NCBI GenBank assembly: GCA_025403435.1
Contig: CM046343.1
Location: 25,761,126 to 25,825,125, forward strand
Source: Artocarpus heterophyllus
Taxonomy: Eukaryota > Streptophyta > Magnoliopsida > Rosales > Moraceae
DNA: 64,000 bases
Reading direction: 5' to 3'
Positions 57,843 through 64,000 of this stretch are shown piece after piece. The notes beneath the pieces were generated by a model. That model was not told where the DNA came from. It did not search any database and saw nothing but the letters and a program-made list of their open reading frames with translations. The first letter of the stretch is position 1, and every line of letters starts with the position of its first letter. Position numbers and translations under genes: made by a program.

Positions 57843-58472
57843 TGTTGAGGGTGAGCTCGGCTCCACTACCGAGGAGGCCTACTCTGGTTGGTCAGCCAAT
57901 CAGCTCGGCAATGCTACGAGGAGCTTACAATTGATCCCGATGAGCCTGAATCTCTTCTCCGAGGTGCTTTTCAGGGTCTCCTAGGCCTCACCTCAACAGG
58001 TTGCCTCCTTGGATTGAGTACCAGCTTGGGTCGGATTATTCTCACTTGAAAGTGGGCTGCTACTCGCCATCGCTACTCAACAGATGGTAAACAACTCACC
58101 GTCGGATGGGAGGCAATCCACCGATAGAAGGGCATGACACTTGTCTTTTGCCACCTGACACGCCTTGATGTGACACGGGTCGTGGGCAAAACCCCGGTCC
58201 AAGTGGTAGCCTATAAATAGGATGTATTTATTGCATTTTGGCATGCATTTTAATTCCCACCTAACAAGTTCTCGTTCTCTACCGAGCAACTCCTTCCTTG
58301 AGCATCAGAGAGCCCTTGTCTATCAACTGACTTGTCCTTTCCTTGTCTTCGAAACGTCCCTCCTCTAACTGTAGGTTTACCCGATCAGGCAGAGACGAGC
58401 AGGGAAGAGCTAAGCACTATGCGTAGCCGCACATCGTGTTGATCTATCGTGAAACTCTGGTAAGTATCAACA
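57843..58472 (+). repeat. 3' LTR of the gypsy element
   Basis: The pair of 47667-48311, with a CTATAAATAG box near 58211. It is followed directly by TGCAC, the right target duplication. Confidence 0.94.
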
Positions 58473-59970
58473 TGCACCAACCACGAAGACTTTTTTTGTA
58501 TGTGTGGCTCCAATTTTTATCTAGTAGGAAGAAGAAAATCTCTTTGTTTTTCGATTATGTTTTTTTCTCCAAATTTAAATGCCTACTATGGAAAAATCCT
58601 ATTTTTTAAAGTTAGAAATATTTAAATTTTTAAAACATGAAATTTGGAGAAGAAGTTTGCCCAACATATAGGGAGATACCATGTGCTACACACCAATATC
58701 ACTGTGGTCCTAGTACATTGTGTCATCTAATTAAATAATCAAAGTATCTAATTTCAAATGTATATTAATAAATAATTTATTTCCCATTAATTGATATAAA
58801 ATTTACATAGGTAGCATGGATATTCATAATTTCAAGCTCCAATAAAATTAACAATTAATTTACAACTTAGTTAATTTATTAATTTTATTAATTTTGAAGT
58901 TACTCTACTAAAAACTTGACATCACACTCTTAAAATTATAAATACAATTTATTCAAAAAAGTTGAATCATCCATTAATATAACTAAGTATGAAATTCAAC
59001 ATCTCTCTAACTACATTTTTCTCCTCAAGCAGATCTTATCAAAATTGAGAGCTCTTACTGTTCAAGCCGTGAATCAAAATTTGAAAGAACTATTTATATG
59101 GCTTCATAATGAAGTGGAAAGGATTCTATCTTGTATGATAACATTCCTAGATACTTATTTCATTATGCCCCAAAATACAAGGAATACGATTCTATCAGAT
59201 AAGCATCTTTACCGAGTAAATTAAATAACATAATTCTATAAATAAGAGTCTATTAATAGCTTAGAATTAAAATCTTCTATATATGATCGCCATCAATTTT
59301 TTTTTTTTTTGAATTCCTTGTTTACTAACAAAGATTATTAGAGATTTCAAACTAGTCCTTTTTAAATCTTATATAATTACATTATGTAAAGTAACCTCAT
59401 CCAACAATTTTTCATCATCAATCAAGATCAGACTGTTCCATTTAGAATGAGAATGAACTGTACTAATAATAATTAATTAAAGATCCCAACTTTAATTTAT
59501 GTTTCATTTTTAATTTTATGTTGAGTTTATAAATCTTTTTGACCAATTTATTTTGTTCATTTCGTTACACTCTTTTGTTATTTTTCCTTCTTTTAACGAA
59601 GTGTAGCTTAAAAATAAAGGGAGATGTTGAGCGTCAACATAGTCGATCCCTTGATTGCTATCTACTCACCAAAAGTATATGCTTTACGTACTACCTACCT
59701 TAAACACATGTGCAAGTACAATAATTATTAAAAAAAAGGCCTTTAGTTATATAAGCCAACAACAAAAGTATATGCTAGTCTATTTCTCTAACCGATCCAA
59801 GTGAAGTTGTAGATTATATTTCTCTCTGTCTCGTTTCCTTCATGAGAGGTGTTTTCCTCAGCACCAGTTGAGCTTTCTGATTTGCACTTTCCTCTGAGTG
59901 TTCTCTTCTTCTATTTTCTTGAAGGTCTAGTATTAGTTGTTTTTTTTGGGCTTAAGACAGTTGGACAGTT
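58473..59970. other. AT-rich DNA and probable LINE 5' leader
   Basis: No gene is recognised from 58478 to about 59800. The final 150 bp (T-rich and CT-rich, ending before the ATG at 59971) may be the 5' untranslated part of the LINE that follows. The 5' end of the LINE could not be fixed. Confidence 0.4.
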
Positions 59971-61380
59971 ATGGATGATATAGTCCGTCAATAGAAAACT
60001 CTTTCTCTAGCGGCGGTAGAGGAGGATGTCCTATTTCTGATGAGATTGTGGAGAAAGGTAGAGCAGATATTTGGACGGGGTGCTTGGACAGTTGATGTCT
60101 CGACGCTCTTATCACAAAGGAACATTCAAGTCAACCATGGTGGAGGCTTGGAGGGGTTCGGGAGCAGTGGAAGTGAATGTAGTGGCTAGAGATGTGTTTC
60201 TGTTCTCTTTTAAAGATGAGAAAGAGAGGGATAGAATTTTAGATAAGGAGCCATGGAGTTTTGATTATTCCCTTTTGGTTCTTAAGAAGGTGGATAATCT
60301 AAAACAACTGGATTTGGTGGATTTTTGTTGTACTTCCTTTGGGATTCAAGGATTCCAGAAATTGGCGAGTTGATTGGGGATGCTGTGGGTAATTTAATCT
60401 CGGTGTATGCGGATCAGAATGGGAAATGCAGTGGTAAATTTCTTCGATTCCGAACTCGCATTGCATTACAAAACCAATTTGTCGTGACACTAGGGTCTGA
60501 TTTGGTAGTTCTGTTATCGATAGTTTGGGCCGATCCCTGCTACGAGAAAATGGCAGATTTTTGCTAGTGGTGTGGAAGGATTGTTCATTTATTGAAGGAT
60601 TGCAATGCTCCTAGGCTGCTGGAACAGGATAATTAAGAACCACTCCCTTACGGTGACTGGCTACGAGCAAAGAAATTTGAGAAACTGTTTTCTCGTGTTG
60701 ATGCTGGAGAAGACGCTAGTTTCTTAGGAGGTCGTTCATTATTATTTCATGGGAGTCGGAGTGGGTTCAAGACGTTCATCGGAGGAGAGCTCACATAAAG
60801 GTTGGTGGCGGAGGGACTCGGTGGAGATGTCTCGATGGAGGGACGGTTTCGGAATTACTCCGGGTTAGTCGTAGAAATCTCGGGATGGCGATATGTTGAA
60901 TTTGAATTTCCCTCAAAATTTGGTAACTGCCCATAAAGAGTCAGATTTGAATTTTGATTCGACAAATCATAAGGTTGAGGTATTTGCGGAGAAGTCTTAT
61001 GATGAGGTTAAAGTTTGTGACATGCTCATTAATAAAGAGACCCATATAAGTGACTAACGTGAGGAGTCTATTTCTTTAACGTTGCATGGTTTTAAAAAAG
61101 ACGTGTATGAGGGGCATCAATTGGTTTCTTCGAATCAAAGAGATGAAAGTTCTAGTTCATTTTCTTTCATGGCGAAGGCTTCCTCGACTTCTACTGTGCT
61201 TAAGGAAAAACGAGTTTAAAGCCAAAGCAAAAAGAGAAGGTTTCGAAGGAGAAGAGGATGACAGCAATTAAACGGAAAAAGACGGATGCGGTTGAAGATT
61301 TGAATGAGAAGAAAAGAGTAGCTTTTGGCAATGTGACAAACACCATGGGATCGGCAGAGGTTGCTGAGTAACCCCACCAA
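59971..61380 (+). pseudogene. LINE ORF1 (DUF4283-type, zinc knuckle), broken
   Basis: Starts MDDIVRQ and soon meets a TAG. A DUF4283-like region follows (GQLMSRRSYHKGTFKSTMVE, RDVFLFSFKDEKERDRILD, EPWSFDYSLLVLKKVD) in 60071-60373. A one-base shift leads to GIPEIGELIGDAVGNLISV, NGKCSGKFLRFRTRI, then a degenerate zinc knuckle (CGRIVHLLKDCNAP-like near 60580) and YGDWLRAKKFEK. Lys-rich sequence follows to about 61380. This is the ORF1 architecture of plant L1-type LINEs, whose protein binds the element RNA. Confidence 0.85.
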
Positions 61381-61385
61381 ACAGC

Positions 61386-61835
61386 ATGAATGGTATAGTC
61401 TGGAACATTCACGGATTGGCGTTCGATGGACTTTAGATGATTATCCAAAGTTTTTCTCCCCAACTTGTCTTTATCTCTAAGACAAGACTAAAAGGAAGAG
61501 CAGCGGCAGTCTTTAACAGATAAACTAGGTTTGATGGTGGTTTTCATGTAGACTGTATTGGAAAGAGTAGGGGTCTAATCTTACTTTGGCGAGCAGAATG
61601 GTCTGTTGAAGTGAAGAGTTTTTTGCACTTCCACATCGATACGTTGTTACTTTATCGGACGGAAAGCAGTGGAGATTTACTGGCTTCTATGTTCATCCAG
61701 AAAAGGCACAAAGGCATCACTCATGGGAACTCTAACGACGTCTCTGAGGTATGTATACTTTGCCTTGGATGGTGGCCGGTGATTTTAATGAGATGTTTCA
61801 TTTGTCAGAAAAACAAGGAGGAAGTAATCGGGTAT
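61386..61835 (+). pseudogene. LINE ORF2 start: endonuclease domain, truncated
   Basis: Begins MNGIVWNIHGLA, then LVFISKTRLKGRAA, GGFHVDCIGKSRGLILLWR and, in a shifted frame, a typical AP-endonuclease block (VAGDFNEMFH and SEKQGGSN) at about 61771-61830. Stop codons and frameshifts are present. Homology ends at about 61835, where opposite-strand copia sequence starts, so the reverse transcriptase part is missing. Confidence 0.85.
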
Positions 61836-64000
61836 TTAGTTAAGTAATAATGGTATTTTGTTAAGTAACATTTCACTAAATGTCTTTACATTTTCCTCAA
61901 CATTTAGCAACAATGGTATTTTGTTAAGTAAACTATTTCTGTCTCCTTTAACTAAGAAGGTTAAAACTTGAGATGAAATAAAATCTAGTACTAATTTCTT
62001 TGATTTTCTTTCACATTGACTTCTTATTGGTTCAAAAGATGTCATAGACGCTTTTCTATTGTTATTGGAGATACCAGGAGTATAGTCACATAGTTGATCA
62101 ACATTAGATTCTAAGTTAGTGGTAGAATCAACACTAAATTTATTTTCAATAAATTCAACATCTCTTGATTCCATAATCATATTAGTATCTAGAGTCAACA
62201 ATTTATATGCTTTTCAATTTTCTGTAAACCCTACAAACACACATTTAACACCTCTTGCACCTAACTTTGACGATTTAAGGTCATGCACTTTATAGAAGGC
62301 TAAATAGCCCCTCATAACTAAATACATCAAGTTTGATTTTCTTCCTTTCTAAATTTCATATGGAGAGACATGTATTTTCATAGAAGTAATTCTATTACGA
62401 ACATGACATGCAATAAGTAAAGCTTTCCCCATAAATTATTTTCCAATTTAGTATATTAAGAAGCATCGAGTTAATCATATCCACAAAGATCCTATTTTCT
62501 TTTCAACCAAACTATTTTGTTGGATAGTAAAAGGCCTTGGCTTTTGGTGAATAATACCATGCTCTTCACAGAAGGCATCTAACTCATTAGAAAAATATTC
62601 ACCACCTTCATCACTTCAAACTATTTTGATATTTCTAGCTTTTTGGTTGTCATCCAAGGCTCCATTTTTTGTTCTAATCAAGTACACATATATGTATCTA
62701 AAACAATTATTTATAAAAGTCATAAAGTATCTCTTTCCTCCTCTTATCAAAATTCTATCATACTCATAAATATCGGTATAGATTAAATCCAACAATTGAG
62801 TAAGTTTTAGGAAATGGTTTCTGAGTCATCTTTGCTTCTATGCAAATTTTACCCTTATCATGTTTTTGATCTTTACAATTAATCAAATCATGTCTAGACA
62901 TGTATTTCAAAGATTTAAAATACCAAGCATTTCAAATATCAGAAGAGTCAACAATATAAATAGAATTCATGACTTCTTTATTATTAACATTAATTTTGTG
63001 CATGCCATCACATAAATAGCCTTTTTCCCACTACAGCTCCCTTCTTTGATACAATATGGGTATTATTCTCAAATACAATCTCCAGTCTATTTTTCAAATT
63101 AGACCAGTGGATACAAGATTCTTCCTCATGTTGAAAACATGGAAGACATTGTCAAAGTCATTTTCTTTCTAGAAATAAAGTTAATCTCTACCACACCTTT
63201 TCCGGTAACCATTGCTACATCATTATTTCTCATAAGAACTATTTGTCCTTTCTTTTCTACTACATATGACAAGAATGATTTCTTGTCATTACAAACATGA
63301 ATGATGGGACCGGAATCGAGCCACCAATCAAAGGACTTAGTTTCAGTAATGAAGCCAATTTGTATCTCTAAGACCATTGCACAAATCTCTTCGGATTTCT
63401 CTTTGATGACATTGGCTATGTTGGAGTTACTATCTTCCTTTTCCTCCTTGAACTTTTTGTCATTATGGACCTTGAAGTTCTTTTAAAATTTACTAGCTTT
63501 GTCAACAATAACATTAGAGAAATTCAATATCTTATCCTTGGGATCATGAGACTTAGTCTCCTCCTCAATCCTCAAGTGTCTTTGCAATTCCTCCAAAGTT
63601 ATGTCAACTATCCTATGAAGGAGTTTCTTTCTATAACCATTCCAATTCTGAGGTAATTTAGTAACAATAGCCCCACTATAAATGCTTTAGAAATCTCAAC
63701 TTTTAATTCACGAAGCTTAGTAATAATGACTTGCAATACATGTATTTGATTAAGAACGGACTTCATATCAATCATGATGAATTCTAAATATTTCAAGATA
63801 AGAAATTTGTCAAAACTTTCTTTTTTAGTTTTGTATATGAGAACATTCTAGATCTCTACTAGAAATTGCATCAAGTTACAAAGATCATAACGCTTATTTG
63901 AGCTTGTTAAGAATGTGACCCAAACATATTACTTCATCATCTTCACACTTCTTTCTTACAACTTTCACTTCATCGGAATCATCCTTCATTGCAGTAAAAT
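61836..64000 (-). mobile_element. Ty1/copia fragment: gag, protease, integrase, minus strand
   Basis: Read on the minus strand from the right edge: a gag part (SVLNQIHVLQVIITKLRELK, 63620-63780), protease (WWLDSGPIIHVCNDKKSFL, Asp-Ser-Gly near 63325), the usual LVSTGL block (63090), a GAG-pre-integrase with CKDQKHDKGKI (62850), and the integrase core (SDEGGEYFSNELDAFCEEHG, then QQNSLVEKK; 62490-62640). The linker follows (KLGARGVKCVFVGFTEN, LLTLDTNMIMESRDVEF). The RT is absent. The left limit is a junction with LINE sequence, and a ~64-bp tandem duplication lies at 61849-61932. Stops are frequent. No LTR is in the window. Confidence 0.87.

Larger units (their letters stand above)
47667..58472 (+). 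mobile_element. Ty3/gypsy retrotransposon with antisense extra ORF (decayed)
   Basis: LTRs 47667-48311 (645 bp) and 57843-58472 (630 bp) begin TGTTGA and end ATCAACA. Flanks are TGCGC (47662-47666) and TGCAC (58473-58477), a 5-bp duplication with one mismatch. The order gag, protease, RT, RNase H, integrase identifies Ty3/gypsy. A GGGGGACTAC polypurine-type tract precedes the 3' LTR. About 4 kb separate integrase and 3' LTR and carry a long antisense ORF, a feature known for the Tat-type lineages of plant gypsy elements. All frames are riddled with stops, so the 10.8-kb element is dead. Confidence 0.95.

Noticed and set aside
1..64000. tRNA, rRNA, organelle-derived DNA, CRISPR arrays or bacterial genes
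   Set aside because: Reading both strands by eye gave no cloverleaf, rRNA core, plastid gene or spaced direct-repeat array; a tRNAscan or organelle search was not possible.

Overview
This window looks like nuclear DNA from a eudicot plant. It is strongly AT-rich and filled with plant transposon families: Ty1/copia, Ty3/gypsy, CACTA, LINE and a foldback MITE. It carries one intact plant subtilase gene and fragments of a plant chromatin remodeller. I cannot name the species, and I see no bacterial-style operons, rRNA, tRNA or CRISPR.

Layout. 1-4.6 kb: an LTR-like remnant, then AT-rich DNA without recognisable genes. 4.6-8.3 kb: a broken minus-strand subtilase copy in three pieces, interrupted by other DNA including a probable solo LTR. 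8.3-13.0 kb: the right part of a CACTA transposon. It carries several exons of an ATRX/CHR20-like gene joined to a transposon-type Ulp1 (C48) protease, and it ends in a clear CACTA terminus at 12996. 15.0-17.4 kb: the only intact protein gene, an intronless SBT1.4-like subtilase (781 aa, minus strand) with TATA box and poly(A) signal. 17.6-19.65 kb: a decayed copia 3' end, split by a 529-bp palindromic CACTA-type MITE.

20.7-27.6 kb: a long chromovirus-like solo LTR (minus), itself hit by a second LTR of the same family (24157-27328). 27.7-34.6 kb: a copia element with both LTRs and a perfect 5-bp target duplication. Its integrase catalytic residues are mutated, and its RNase H is split by a 1989-bp solo LTR of another copia family. 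36.1-37.05 kb: another LTR-like piece. 37.1-45.0 kb and 45.0-47.5 kb: two adjacent giant inverted repeats with arms of about 1.1-1.4 kb. One arm of the first is split by a third solo LTR (37412-42623), which contains a fourth (39286-41501). 47.7-58.5 kb: a complete-length but decayed Ty3/gypsy element with gag-PR-RT-RNase H-INT and a long antisense extra ORF. 60.0-61.8 kb: the start of a LINE (ORF1 plus part of the ORF2 endonuclease). 61.8-64.0 kb: a minus-strand copia fragment running off the right edge.

The subtilase probably acts in the apoplast. Nearly everything else is the record of nested insertion, LTR recombination, gene capture and decay. The most interesting signals are the CACTA-captured ATRX exons, CGGCAGGCCG-type motif clusters shared by LTRs of two unrelated lineages, the paired giant hairpins, and a mosaic subtilase duplicate with a tract almost identical to the intact gene.
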